A DNA stretch of 28,399 bases from a virus. The translations under genes were made by a program, and so were the position numbers. Below the pieces are notes generated by a model. It ran no database searches. It had not been told where the DNA came from and saw only the letters and a list, made by a program, of their open reading frames with translations. Positions 8,403 through 16,995 of this stretch are shown here, piece after piece. The stretch spans positions 1 through 28,399 of IMG/VR virus record IMGVR_UViG_3300005436_000030, one strand, 5' to 3'. Position 1 is the stretch's first letter; each line of letters begins with the position of its first letter.

Positions 8403-9804
8403 AGCGCCCCCATGCGGCAACAAATACCGTCTTCACCGGATCCGTAATCCTGAACTTGAATAGCCAGTCACGCGCACGGCCCAACCTTCTGAATACCGCA
8501 CGGCGCTTGTACTCGCCCATCTTTCCGAATGGCATCCATATCTCAGTTCCCCACTGATGCCCCCCATCTTTGGAGACCTGCATCATAATCATGGGGTCAG
8601 CGCCTTGCCCGGAATTGAGCCCAAGGCCCGCTTCCATCTCGATCCACAACTCATCAAAAGACGTCCAGTTCGCGGTCATCTGGTGACGGCTGATGAATTC
8701 CCTCGATATCTGTGTCCCGTTGTCGGTGTAGGTGCCCGTATCAAACCGGTACAGCTTTCCGTTCGAGTAGTCTGAAACATACGGCTTATTGAGGTAATTG
8801 ACCTGTATCTCGCCAATGTGCCGGGTGGTATTCGATCCTACCTTGCTCCATGACATGGAAAGGCCATCGAACAGCCACGACTCATTCCCTGAGGGGAAAT
8901 TGATCTGGTAGAACGGGTGCCCCGATACCATGTATGCAAAAGCCGTCGCATTCGATACGTCAGAATATTGCGAGAAGATGTAATCCAACTCAGGATTCGA
9001 TACCGATGTAGCCGTGTAATTCTTAAGCGCACAGACCTGGACTTGACCCAATCGATTCTTACGCAGGAACATGAGCGAGTCCATGAACTTGCAGAGCGTC
9101 CAAGGTGCAGCCAGCCCCCATTGAATGGCACTCGCACCGATACGAGCAAAGGGGAAATCCAGCGCCCCGGAATCCCCCCAAAACTCCGTTGTCTTCTGGC
9201 CGAACAGGCAAATAATGCCGGTATCCACCATCACCCGGACAAGATTATCCGGATCCGACTCCGCGGTAGCGAAGTCCAGCGCATTCCATAATGTGCCATC
9301 GTACAGCGCCGATATGGCGAACTGCCCTGAGGCGGGTTTGGATACAATGAAATACCCGTTTAGGAATGTGACACTGACTGCCCCAGGCCATCCCGCAGCG
9401 GTAATCTGTACAAAGGCCAGTGTATTAAAGTTGTAGATGTAGCCGTTAGTGCCGTCTACGACGATCAACTGTGTGCCGTTGTCGCACATATCAACCCGGC
9501 CTGATGAAGTCAGCAGGGAGCCCAGGGATAGTTTTGTGCCGTCATTGGAGACGCGCCAGAGCGTGTTACCGTTGACCACGTACATGTAATTATCTTTTTC
9601 CCACAGTCCACGCGTCGGACTTGCACCGAAGTCGATAAACTGTATCGTTCCGGGTGTAGGATAAAGCGTCAATATCCCCTTCTCAGGGTCAACCTGATTC
9701 AGTTCAACGTAAAGATTTAACCGTTTCTGTGCGCTGACATTGGCCGACTTGCCATAATTCCCGATTCCAAATAATGGAACAGGGACAAGGTTGGTAGTCC
9801 CCAT
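8395..9804 (-). CDS. Packaged-DNA stabilisation / head-closure protein, P22 gp10-like
   Basis: This 469-residue protein is nearly the length of P22 gp10 (472), the hub protein that closes the portal channel after packaging. Characteristic family features are visible: VPLFGIGNYGKSANVSAQ and KRLNLYVELN near the N-terminus, a blade-like series of WxxxNDG-type beta repeats, and FFGQKTTEFW-like text (residues LFGQKTTEFWGDSG) in the middle. It begins one base from the stop of the gp4-like gene, as in P22 gene order. Confidence in the family is high. Confidence 0.9.
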   Translation of the reverse strand: MGTTNLVPVPLFGIGNYGKSANVSAQKRLNLYVELNQVDPEKGILTLYPTPGTIQFIDFGASPTRGLWEKDNYMYVVNGNTLWRVSNDGTKLSLGSLLTSSGRVDMCDNGTQLIVVDGTNGYIYNFNTLAFVQITAAGWPGAVSVTFLNGYFIVSKPASGQFAISALYDGTLWNALDFATAESDPDNLVRVMVDTGIICLFGQKTTEFWGDSGALDFPFARIGASAIQWGLAAPWTLCKFMDSLMFLRKNRLGQVQVCALKNYTATSVSNPELDYIFSQYSDVSNATAFAYMVSGHPFYQINFPSGNESWLFDGLSMSWSKVGSNTTRHIGEIQVNYLNKPYVSDYSNGKLYRFDTGTYTDNGTQISREFISRHQMTANWTSFDELWIEMEAGLGLNSGQGADPMIMMQVSKDGGHQWGTEIWMPFGKMGEYKRRAVFRRLGRARDWLFKFRITDPVKTVFVAAWGRFG

Positions 9805-10529
9805 CAGTAGAAGTTATCGCCATTGATGTTGTAGCGCGCACGGCGTGTGGATATTTGCGCTGTTTCCGAGCCGGTGGTCGTCGCCTTGTTGTTGTAGCGT
9901 TTCAGCTTTCCCGCGGAACTGGTTGCCTTGGCGATAACCGAAGCGGATGGCTCAATCCCGAACATGCCCGCGCATGACACGGCCAAGTTGAATACCAGAC
10001 ACTCCTTGTACCCAATAGGCAGCGCTACCGCCGTATTCAGTGCCGAAAATGATGGCAACTGCGTGTAGAACCTGAGGTATACCGTACCGCTCGATGGAGC
10101 CGGGTAAAACCAGAGCGTTCCGAGGGGGAATGATTGTTCATACCAGACCGCCCTTGACCATGAAGAAGCTACCGCTTTATTGCGTATCAAGTCCCATTGC
10201 TGCGCGTCATCCAGTATCTCCATTGGGTAATCGAGCGTACTGCTGCCGCTGATATTGCGCGTGAATGCCGATATCAACTTAAGGGGTCTTGCAATGTTGA
10301 AATTGCCGCCCGTTCCGATTGTGTAGCTGTTCTGGCCTGACACAAAAGGGAAGTTGTACTGAGTCTCTGTGTAGACGTAGAGATGATCGAGTGACCACGA
10401 CTCCAGCATCATGTTCAGCGCGTCAAAAGCGTCCTGCGCGTCTTCATTGGATAGAACGTCGCCCGTACCCAATACCCTCAGTTGTTTGAGGGATGCTTTG
10501 ACGATATCAAGCGCGGTCGTGATTGCCAT
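9804..10529 (-). CDS. Head-to-tail adaptor, P22 gp4-like tail accessory factor
   Basis: This 241-residue protein starts MAITTALDIVKASLKQLRVL and continues ALNMMLESWSLDHLYVYTET, the usual opening of gp4-type adaptors that dock a ring onto the portal. A conserved stretch near residues 60-75 reads PFVSGQNSYTIGTGG. P22 gp4 is 166 residues, so this is a longer version with a C-terminal extension. P22 gp4 also has muramidase activity, but I cannot identify an active site here. It overlaps the preceding 72-residue gene by 23 bases and abuts the gp10-like gene. Family call by pattern and gene order. Confidence 0.88.
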   Translation of the reverse strand: MAITTALDIVKASLKQLRVLGTGDVLSNEDAQDAFDALNMMLESWSLDHLYVYTETQYNFPFVSGQNSYTIGTGGNFNIARPLKLISAFTRNISGSSTLDYPMEILDDAQQWDLIRNKAVASSWSRAVWYEQSFPLGTLWFYPAPSSGTVYLRFYTQLPSFSALNTAVALPIGYKECLVFNLAVSCAGMFGIEPSASVIAKATSSAGKLKRYNNKATTTGSETAQISTRRARYNINGDNFY

Positions 10530-10725
10530 TTTTCTTGGGTAGCGTCAAAGTTTTCTTTTTCTTCAGTGAATCAGGAATATTCCCCCGGTAATGAGCATCT
10601 TTCGGAATGACAAAGCCTTCAGGCAGGTATCCGCGCCAATCCGGACCTAATTCCTTATCCTCTGCCTCACTCACCACGGCAGTAACGCCGGATGTATGGA
10701 AGCGCCACGCCGGATAATCAGTCAT
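10507..10725 (-). CDS. Small hypothetical protein between cpn10-like and gp4-like genes
   Basis: This 72-residue protein (MTDYPAWRFHTSGVTAVVSE) has an acidic middle and a very basic tail (SLKKKKTLTLPKKNG). Its start overlaps the stop of the GroES-like gene by eight bases and its end overlaps the gp4-like start by 23 bases, which supports it being translated as part of the head operon. The motif YPAWRFH-x-G resembles small proteins found beside podovirus head genes. I cannot assign a function. Confidence 0.75.
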   Translation of the reverse strand: MTDYPAWRFHTSGVTAVVSEAEDKELGPDWRGYLPEGFVIPKDAHYRGNIPDSLKKKKTLTLPKKNGNHDRA

Positions 10726-11026
10726 AAGCCTCTTCTGCTCCTACCCACAACGATTTTACCGGCTCATCAGAGATAAACATGACATCATCCTCACGGATTA
10801 TGCGTATTTCATCTCCATTTATGATGGATGGTTTGGCGCACGAATCTGAGTGATAGACGATCTGGCCTATTTCCACGCCTTTGACATCCCCTCCGATTGC
10901 CTTGACCTTGCCGGAGATGGACAGCTTGCCATTCTGCCAACGGGATATCTCGTCAGGCGTCCAGACAACGTCAGAGCGCGTCTCATAGATAGGTTCCAAC
11001 ACAATCCTGTCGAACAGTGGGGTCAA
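10718..11026 (-). CDS. Divergent GroES-like (cpn10) co-chaperonin next to the coat gene
   Basis: Translation most likely starts at the TTG at 11026, five bases after a strong GGAGG site, giving 102 residues (MTPLFDRIVLEP...). The open frame extends upstream only inside the coat gene. The cpn10 pattern is clear: PLFDRIVL at residues 3-10, SGKVKAIGGD in the middle, VEIGQIVYH, and IIREDDVMFISDE near the end, matching the GroES strands in order. The mobile-loop region (residues 14-37) lacks the Gly-Ile-Val-Leu tripeptide of GroES and has VVW instead, so GroEL binding is uncertain. P22-type coat proteins are known GroEL/S substrates, so a role in folding the adjacent coat protein is a reasonable inference. 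Confidence 0.75.
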   Translation of the reverse strand: MTPLFDRIVLEPIYETRSDVVWTPDEISRWQNGKLSISGKVKAIGGDVKGVEIGQIVYHSDSCAKPSIINGDEIRIIREDDVMFISDEPVKSLWVGAEEAYD

Positions 11027-11034
11027 AGATTCCT

Positions 11035-11062
11035 CCAAAAAGGAAGGGGGGCCGAAGCCCCC
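11035..11062 (-). terminator. UUCG-capped hairpin between coat and cpn10-like genes
   Basis: In minus-strand RNA, GGGGGC-UUCG-GCCCCC (11047-11062) forms a perfect six-pair stem with the very stable UUCG loop. It is followed by a mixed pyrimidine run CUUCCUUUUU. It begins eight bases past the coat stop codon. It looks like an intrinsic terminator or attenuator that would lower expression of genes after the coat gene, or a 3' stabiliser of coat mRNA. Confidence 0.75.
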
Positions 11063-11069
11063 TATGAGA

Positions 11070-12335
11070 TTACGTGGTGAGGCGATAAGCCAGCTCAGGA
11101 TAAATCGCCTTGAAGCCGTACAACACGTCGATACGGCACGGTACGTCATCGGTACCAATACGGTACTGTTTAGCCATACGCAGGGAGATCCCCTTGTAGT
11201 TGCTGCGTGCACCCCATGCGCCGAATTGAGCAACATCGATCAGATCGGCAGTCGCCAAGGTGAATGCATCCTTGTGCAACAGCAGATTTTGAGCGTAGGT
11301 ATTGGCCGATGTGCCGGTCAGGAATACCAGAGGCGTGGCGGTCGGAATGTTGTTTGATGCGCTGGTCACGTTCTGGAATGCGCCGCTGAAGATCGGATAC
11401 GGCGCCACGGGAATCGTCGTGGTGCCAGATGCGGCAGAATTCGTAGTGGCACGCACCACGAAGGTTTGCAGCTGTCCGGTTGACAAACGGGTTTGCGGGT
11501 TGACCGAATAAACGCCAGCCAGGGTGAAAACATCGCCTTCGTTGACCACTCCAGTTACGGAAGCAGTCCATCCGCTTGTGACCAAGGGCCATGTACGGGT
11601 AGCGTCCGCGCCAGCCGCACCAATCGCGCCAGTAGGAGCCGTACCAGCTTGAGCGCCGCTTGTGACGGGAGAGCCACCGAGAGCGCCGGGCGTATGACGG
11701 CTGATGTTTTGGTCCATGCTGAACTTCCAGCCGAGACCGGTACCCATCTTGCCCATCTCATACTGCTTGGCGATGTCGGTCGAGGATTGGAACAACCCTT
11801 TCAAGGCATCAACGGTATAGGCTTGAGTCATCGGCTCAATAATGGCAGAGCGTTGCCCGTCCCGGGGCACAGCAAGCAGATCCAGGACCGCGCCACCTTG
11901 CAAGAAAGCGAGAGCAGTTGCGGGAGTCGTACCGGCAGTGCCGCCGAAGTTGGCGACTTGCTTGTACAAGGCGCAACCATTGGAATCCACCTGATTCGCC
12001 AGGGAGGCGCTGTTCGGGCCGATCACGCGCTCACTGAAGTCGTCGATACTCAGTGTCAACTCTTGCGAGGTGAATACCATGTCTACGTGATCTTGATTCG
12101 TCAGCGTGACAGGTACGTAGGTTTCGATGTAGTCCTGCGTTGCCAGGGCGGCGCCGGTCGATACAGTGCTGCGAATGGGGCGCCTGGTATTGACCGTAGC
12201 ACCGATCTTGGCACCGACTACGGCGAAGTCCTTGCTATATTCTCGGTTGATGAACTTGGTCAAAGACAAGTCATTTTCCAACCGACGCTGGGTCTCTTGC
12301 AAGACCATCAACGGGGTAAGGGCATTATTAGACAT
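11070..12335 (-). CDS. Major capsid protein, P22 coat (gp5) family
   Basis: This 421-residue protein is close to P22 coat (430) and has the family's features: an N-terminal helical arm (TPLMVLQETQRRLENDLSLT), then INREYSKDF and a VNTRRPIR motif, and NQDHVDMVFTSQELTLSIDD in the E-loop/P-domain region. A Gly/Ala/Thr-rich insert from about residue 215 to 335 sits where P22 coat carries its extra I-domain. It ends in the conserved C-terminal strand region with IDVLYGFKAIYPELAYRL. It starts three bases after the scaffold stop, in the order scaffold-coat seen in P22. The fold is HK97-like by family knowledge. Confidence 0.93.
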   Translation of the reverse strand: MSNNALTPLMVLQETQRRLENDLSLTKFINREYSKDFAVVGAKIGATVNTRRPIRSTVSTGAALATQDYIETYVPVTLTNQDHVDMVFTSQELTLSIDDFSERVIGPNSASLANQVDSNGCALYKQVANFGGTAGTTPATALAFLQGGAVLDLLAVPRDGQRSAIIEPMTQAYTVDALKGLFQSSTDIAKQYEMGKMGTGLGWKFSMDQNISRHTPGALGGSPVTSGAQAGTAPTGAIGAAGADATRTWPLVTSGWTASVTGVVNEGDVFTLAGVYSVNPQTRLSTGQLQTFVVRATTNSAASGTTTIPVAPYPIFSGAFQNVTSASNNIPTATPLVFLTGTSANTYAQNLLLHKDAFTLATADLIDVAQFGAWGARSNYKGISLRMAKQYRIGTDDVPCRIDVLYGFKAIYPELAYRLTT

Positions 12336-12338
12336 TTA

Positions 12339-13130
12339 TCACTTTCCTTTTAATTGGGCATTGCGGACACGGATGAATTCCTCCATCGACATGCCGTCGC
12401 GTAGCCCGTTTGAATGAACGGTTCGGCCCCCGATGGGTTCCATCGTGTCAGCCTTGGGTTTCTTCGCGGAAAGTCTGTCCTCCAATTTCCCCAGTTCTCG
12501 CAGTTGCGCGCGCGGTCCCATTGCCAGCAGCTTCTCAGCTTCGGCGGGATGCTTGCTCAGGTGGTAGGCCAGCTTATGGCCCATATCGGAGTCGATGATG
12601 CCGTAGTAAAGCTCTGAATTCAGAGGTATAACCCCGTCCTCAATCGCTTCATTCACGACAGCATCAAAGTCAGCGAACTCTTTGCGGCCGTCCGCTACAC
12701 GTTTGTCAGCGATACGGGAAAACTCCTTTTGAGCCTCCGCGTTGCGCTGCTCTTCCGATACCTTTTTCTGCTTGCCTTCGTAGTCTTCAAAACGTGCATT
12801 GACCTTCTGCTCAGCGCGCCAATCGGCACGCGCCTCGATATAGTCCTCATACGCTTCAAAGTCAGATCGCTTGGGTTCCTTATCGGAATTGACTTCCGCA
12901 GGTTTCGCACGAGTACGGAATTCTTCTTCCAGTTTGGATTTAAATTCGGCTTTCTCGCGTTCCGCCTTTCGTTCCAGTCTCCACGCCTTCTTTTGGATGA
13001 TTTCATCCAGTTCAGCCTGCGTGAAAGTCTTTGCAGGAGTTTCCTGCCCGTCTGCTTCGGGAGACGTTACCGTTTCAGTTACGGGCAAAGGTTGCCCCTC
13101 GGTTAAGGCCGATACCATTTCTTCAGACAT
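12339..13130 (-). CDS. Scaffolding protein
   Basis: This 263-residue protein is strongly charged and helical, with Lys/Glu-rich stretches (residues 35-150) that suit an elongated scaffolding protein. It lacks Cys entirely. It ends in a short helix pair with a basic tip (SMEEFIRVRNAQLKGK), comparable to the basic C-terminal hairpin with which P22 scaffold (303 residues) binds coat. It lies between portal and coat, the standard place. It would be present in the procapsid and leave before DNA packaging. The call rests on position and composition rather than a sequence signature. Confidence 0.88.
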   Translation of the reverse strand: MSEEMVSALTEGQPLPVTETVTSPEADGQETPAKTFTQAELDEIIQKKAWRLERKAEREKAEFKSKLEEEFRTRAKPAEVNSDKEPKRSDFEAYEDYIEARADWRAEQKVNARFEDYEGKQKKVSEEQRNAEAQKEFSRIADKRVADGRKEFADFDAVVNEAIEDGVIPLNSELYYGIIDSDMGHKLAYHLSKHPAEAEKLLAMGPRAQLRELGKLEDRLSAKKPKADTMEPIGGRTVHSNGLRDGMSMEEFIRVRNAQLKGK

Positions 13131-13154
13131 CTATTTTCCTTTTGGGGAACCCGA

Positions 13155-15236
13155 TTAGAGCGAATCGGTACGCTGTGTATCTGCTTCAGCCTTTTGGGAC
13201 TGAGCCATAAATAGATCGAGCATTTGCTGCATGCGATTTACCTGATTCTGCAATCCGGCTATTTTTTCGCGGGATTCAGCATTGATCTCTGCCACCTGAA
13301 TAGCCGTAGCACCTTTGATCTTCTCCTGATCCAGGGAGGCGTTCGTAGCGTGTACCTTGGCGTCCGTCTCGGCCTGCTTGGACTGGAGTTCTGCCTGGAG
13401 TTGGTCATTCTGCTGCTGGAGTTGTTGCACCAGAGCGGCACCCTCCTGGACATGCGCCTGGAGTTGTTGCATCTGTGCCTGCACTTCTGGCGGTATTGGG
13501 TTTTCTTCATCCTCTCCATCCGCAGCAGCGGCTTGAGGCGGCAACATGGCCTTGATGCGCTTCGCCATCCTGTCAGCCCCGGGCATATCCTGTGCGCCCA
13601 GGAAGATGTCTCCCAAGAGAGGCACTAAAGCAGGCTGTGACTGGAACAACTGCCCCATCATCTCAGCCATTTCGACGCGTTTGGTTGAGTAGGACGCGCC
13701 TATCGTGGTGACCACGTCATAGCTACCCACGCCGAGGTTGTATATTTTCCTGATCTTGCCGTTCTCGTCCTGCACCTTACGGACTGATTCAGGCTGATTC
13801 GAGTCTAGATAAGCTGAATCCGTCTCACCATCCTCGCCGACGATTCTGGAAACTCTTTTTTCGCTATAGACCTTGGGGATCCACTGCACCAGGACGCGTC
13901 CAAGGTGGCGCATGGCCTTGCCCAGATTGTCAGGATAGTGATACGTTGACACGTCGCCTTCTTTCTGACGTGCCAGGATAGCCTTTCCGCTGGTTTCGTT
14001 GCCCTTCTGCCCGAGAGACGCGGCACCCATGCCGGTAACGTCTTTCATGGCTTGTTGGGATAGCACCAGCCCCTGTATCAGCCCTTGTGAGGCCATAGGA
14101 GGCGGTTCGCGTGTTGGCCGTCCCTGCACGTCTCCGTTGACATCGCGCGAGTTGTATTCTAGGTACGGCATGTTCTCGATGTTAGCCATAGACCAGCGGT
14201 CTTCAAGCCCGTCGAATTGACCAGTTGCGCCGAGATAAGGTGATTTATTCTGAGTCGTTACCGATTCGATGTAAGCACTGAAATTGTAGGAAACCATCCT
14301 AACAGCGTCTCTTGAATCTCTTACCAGCCCCTTGAATACCAGCTTGCCGTCCATCAAGAGCATCTCGCCAGGAACACGGAAGACAGGGATATAACTGATC
14401 GGTAGCTCGATCTCTTTGAGCACCTTATTACCCACGATCTTGCGCCAGACACAGACAGTGCGCTTTTCGTTGCGCGTGTCCATGATCTCGCCGAAGTCCG
14501 ACTGATAGTCGGCTTCTGGGTACTCGCCTGATTGAGTCGAGACAAACACGGACTCACGGTGCTCGATACGCATCCATTCGGCAATCCTGACGTAATCGTC
14601 GTTGACCCACTGATTCCAGTTGTCCGATCCGTCTCCTTCATTCCAGCCGGTTATATCGGACTTTCCATACTCTTCCTCGAACTGCTTCATGGGCATCGAG
14701 TCAACGATAAAGCAGTAGCGCCAGTCCGAGCCAACAGGGCATAAGCCATAAGGATCGCCAAACACCGCAAATGGATTCTGCAACGGCCGGATGTACAGTT
14801 CCCGGTCCGATTGCTCCGGCGAATATCCCTCGATCAGCCGGAAATAGCCATACCCGCAAACAGTCTGGTAAAAGTTAGCCGTCTCGTAGGCGATATCGCT
14901 CATGGACTGCTGCTCGATATGCCGGATGATGCCGTCCAGTACTTCGGCGGTATCGACATCCGCGTTACTGTCTACCGGCCTGATCTTGATCGCGGGTTTA
15001 TTCTGGCGAACGTCATTGGTAATCTGCCGGACACGAGGCGGGAGATCGGAGATAGTCAGGCATGGCCGAGCGCCTTTCGGATCGCCTTCACGCGCTGAGC
15101 GCAGCCTCTGGTCCCATATGCCGATACCTTCATAGATGCGGATATCCTCTTTCGCTTCCCGACGAGCGTCAGCCTCAGCGCTCTCAGACTCCGCGAACTG
15201 CTCGCGGGCGAGCTTCAGGAGGTCGGAGTCAGTCAT
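13155..15236 (-). CDS. Portal protein, P22 gp1-like
   Basis: This 693-residue protein is close to P22 portal (725). The N-terminal wing and stem region has the family pattern: EDIRIYEGIGIWDQRLRSAR, then PCLTISDLPPRVRQITNDVR and IKIRPVD. A QGLVLSQQAMKDVTGMGAAS stretch follows in the middle. The last 110 residues are a long Gln/Ala-rich helix (for example ALVQQLQQQNDQLQAELQSK), the counterpart of the C-terminal coiled-coil barrel of P22 portal. Twelve copies would form the DNA channel at one vertex. Its start overlaps the stop of a 57-residue gene by eight bases. The scaffold gene begins 24 bases downstream. Confidence 0.93.
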   Translation of the reverse strand: MTDSDLLKLAREQFAESESAEADARREAKEDIRIYEGIGIWDQRLRSAREGDPKGARPCLTISDLPPRVRQITNDVRQNKPAIKIRPVDSNADVDTAEVLDGIIRHIEQQSMSDIAYETANFYQTVCGYGYFRLIEGYSPEQSDRELYIRPLQNPFAVFGDPYGLCPVGSDWRYCFIVDSMPMKQFEEEYGKSDITGWNEGDGSDNWNQWVNDDYVRIAEWMRIEHRESVFVSTQSGEYPEADYQSDFGEIMDTRNEKRTVCVWRKIVGNKVLKEIELPISYIPVFRVPGEMLLMDGKLVFKGLVRDSRDAVRMVSYNFSAYIESVTTQNKSPYLGATGQFDGLEDRWSMANIENMPYLEYNSRDVNGDVQGRPTREPPPMASQGLIQGLVLSQQAMKDVTGMGAASLGQKGNETSGKAILARQKEGDVSTYHYPDNLGKAMRHLGRVLVQWIPKVYSEKRVSRIVGEDGETDSAYLDSNQPESVRKVQDENGKIRKIYNLGVGSYDVVTTIGASYSTKRVEMAEMMGQLFQSQPALVPLLGDIFLGAQDMPGADRMAKRIKAMLPPQAAAADGEDEENPIPPEVQAQMQQLQAHVQEGAALVQQLQQQNDQLQAELQSKQAETDAKVHATNASLDQEKIKGATAIQVAEINAESREKIAGLQNQVNRMQQMLDLFMAQSQKAEADTQRTDSL

Positions 15237-15402
15237 GCGTCAACGTGAGGGTGAGAGGAAGATCATAAATCCCATCATTAGGGGCTTCGATTGTCAGGTG
15301 TGAGCCATCGGAGAAAGAAAGACGAAGCACTTTCCCATCGAACATAAATCCGTTAACTGTAAGTCCGCGGATATTGTCCAGAAATGCGTATGGATTAGTC
15401 AT
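15229..15402 (-). CDS. Small hypothetical protein between large terminase and portal
   Basis: A 57-residue frame (MTNPYAFLDNIRGLTVNGFM to TLTLTHD) fills the gap between the 77-residue gene and the portal gene. Its ATG overlaps the preceding stop in ATGA and its stop overlaps the portal start by eight bases, the same coupling used by other genes here. This makes it very likely real despite its size. It contains two short beta-type segments (VLRLSFSDGSHLTIEAP). Function unknown. Confidence 0.75.
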   Translation of the reverse strand: MTNPYAFLDNIRGLTVNGFMFDGKVLRLSFSDGSHLTIEAPNDGIYDLPLTLTLTHD

Positions 15403-15632
15403 TCAGTCATTTCCATCAATGCCTTCTTAGCCAACTCAAATAACCATAAAACCTCCCCACCATCCGCTTTTGTGGAGGCGAAGTACAACTCACCCTTGGA
15501 ATCGAAGCCGACGATTACGCAGCGCTCCAGATTCGCTTGGATAGCGCCATTCAGCACCCTCTCTGCAGGCAGATCAAGGCGAGTTATTACAGGTAGGATA
15601 GAAACCTTCTCAACCAGCCTCACGACATCCAC
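15399..15632 (-). CDS. Small hypothetical protein after large terminase
   Basis: This 77-residue protein (MDVVRLVEKVSILPVITRLD) overlaps the terminase stop by 13 bases and is followed by an ATGA overlap. It has a short beta region (VIVGFDSKGELYFASTKADG) and a C-terminal helix (EVLWLFELAKKALMEM). Small proteins with an ADGG-x-(V)LW-LE-(L)AK-x-AL ending occur at this position in other podoviruses as far as I recall. No function is known. It is likely a minor structural or assembly factor. Confidence 0.75.
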   Translation of the reverse strand: MDVVRLVEKVSILPVITRLDLPAERVLNGAIQANLERCVIVGFDSKGELYFASTKADGGEVLWLFELAKKALMEMTE

Positions 15633-16888
15633 CCGGCAGCGCCTGCCCCGCGGTTGACTGTCCTTATAGGCTTCGGCACGTAAGTATCATTGCGTAACCG
15701 GTCAGCGACCACCCCCAAATAGCGGAATGCATCGGCATCATGTGAGGCTGAATCGTGCAATGGCGCTCCTGGTTCGTTCGTTGTTTGGTTTACAGCGCGC
15801 TTGTAGCGCTTGAGTGAGTTGACTAGACCCTTGGTCTTGTCTTTATCGAAATAGCAGCGCGGGAACATCATTCTGGCGGCCTGGATGCCCTGCTCTACAT
15901 CGAGATTGGGCGTGATCTGAACGGTGCGGCCAAGTGCTTTGGCGATCTCTTCTACCGACTTACCGCTTGCGATACCGTGCGATCTCGCGTCATGCGGCAT
16001 GTAGTCGATGCCCCAGTTGTACTCAAGTGCTTTTAGCTGGCTGATGTAGCTGTCCAATGGCCTGAGACTGTCGCAAATGTGATCAATGACGCGTATTTCA
16101 GATGCCGAGCGCTGAACCATGATGATGCTTGTGGAATCGTTGTAGCCCAGATCCCACACGGTATGAACCTTGAGCATAGGGTCATACGGGACTCTGCATA
16201 GCCTTCCGGCGCGCTGCATTGCGTCGATCTCTTTGGCGTAGATAGCACCTTCTACTGCTGGCCTGCACTTACCTTCCCAGACAGTTTCATAGCCCACAGG
16301 ATCACGCTTGAGCCATGCGACTCGCTCGTCTTCGAGTTCAGCGGGAAACCAGGGGTTGTCCTGCCAGTTCATCTCCACGACAACGGACTTCTCAGGTGGG
16401 TTTAGTACAAACCGCTCATACGTCTCATCCGTGTCCAACTCGGGATTGAAAGTCAGCCATATCTCCGAGCCAGTCTTGCGGATCGTGGGTATCAGTACGT
16501 CCCAGGACTTCTTGGTAACGACCTGGGCCTCTTCAATCCAGACGATGTCGACGGCTTCAAATGATTTGAGGTTGACTACGCCCTGCTGCCTGATTCCGGC
16601 AAGGGTAAAGATGCTGCCATTGATACCGACGATCTTGTTTTCCTGAACTTCAAAGAAGCCTTGCAGCCCCAGAATGCCAATCTGATCACGCAAGAGGCGA
16701 TGCACCGATTCATCGATAGACTTTTGGGTTTCCCGCGCGCAAAGGATTCGCATCGGCTTATGCCACGCCAGGGAGAGCAATGCTCTTGCGACGCCCCATG
16801 ACTTACCAGAGCCGCGACCGCCATGAAGCACTTTGTAACGCATGGGCTGGAACAGAATACCCAACTTTTTAGGTAATTCTGCGTCCAT
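15620..16888 (-). CDS. terL: Terminase large subunit
   Basis: This 422-residue protein is a complete packaging motor/nuclease of the PBSX-like large terminase type. Walker A is GGRGSGKS at residues 23-30, and Walker B with the catalytic Glu is VDIVWIEEA at 113-121. The RNase H-like nuclease domain shows WDLGYND at 245-251, a PHD at 298-300 and HDADAF at 383-388, supplying the metal-binding acidic residues. It packages DNA into the procapsid through the portal with the small subunit encoded just upstream (107 bases between them). All key residues are visible, so the enzyme should be active. Confidence 0.95.
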   Translation of the reverse strand: MDAELPKKLGILFQPMRYKVLHGGRGSGKSWGVARALLSLAWHKPMRILCARETQKSIDESVHRLLRDQIGILGLQGFFEVQENKIVGINGSIFTLAGIRQQGVVNLKSFEAVDIVWIEEAQVVTKKSWDVLIPTIRKTGSEIWLTFNPELDTDETYERFVLNPPEKSVVVEMNWQDNPWFPAELEDERVAWLKRDPVGYETVWEGKCRPAVEGAIYAKEIDAMQRAGRLCRVPYDPMLKVHTVWDLGYNDSTSIIMVQRSASEIRVIDHICDSLRPLDSYISQLKALEYNWGIDYMPHDARSHGIASGKSVEEIAKALGRTVQITPNLDVEQGIQAARMMFPRCYFDKDKTKGLVNSLKRYKRAVNQTTNEPGAPLHDSASHDADAFRYLGVVADRLRNDTYVPKPIRTVNRGAGAAGWMS

Positions 16889-16995
16889 TTCTTCATTTCC
16901 TCGTGAAACTTGTAATGATTTTTCTGAAACTTGGTATAAACCCGTGTTTTTCGAGACCGACTAAGACACAAACAAGAGTAACTTGCAATATTCGA

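Noticed and set aside
11027-11236. Upstream extension of the cpn10-like gene into the coat gene
   Set aside because: The 70 extra codons lie inside the coat gene and across the hairpin, have no family similarity, and are replaced by a well-placed GGAGG/TTG start.
11493-12353. 286-codon plus-strand frame opposite the coat gene
   Set aside because: It is antisense to a certain coat gene, has no ribosome site or family pattern, and its text has the composition of a reverse-strand shadow.
16889-16995. Gene or packaging site in the 107 bases between the terminase subunits
   Set aside because: No frame or clear repeat is visible; a packaging site cannot be identified by sequence alone.
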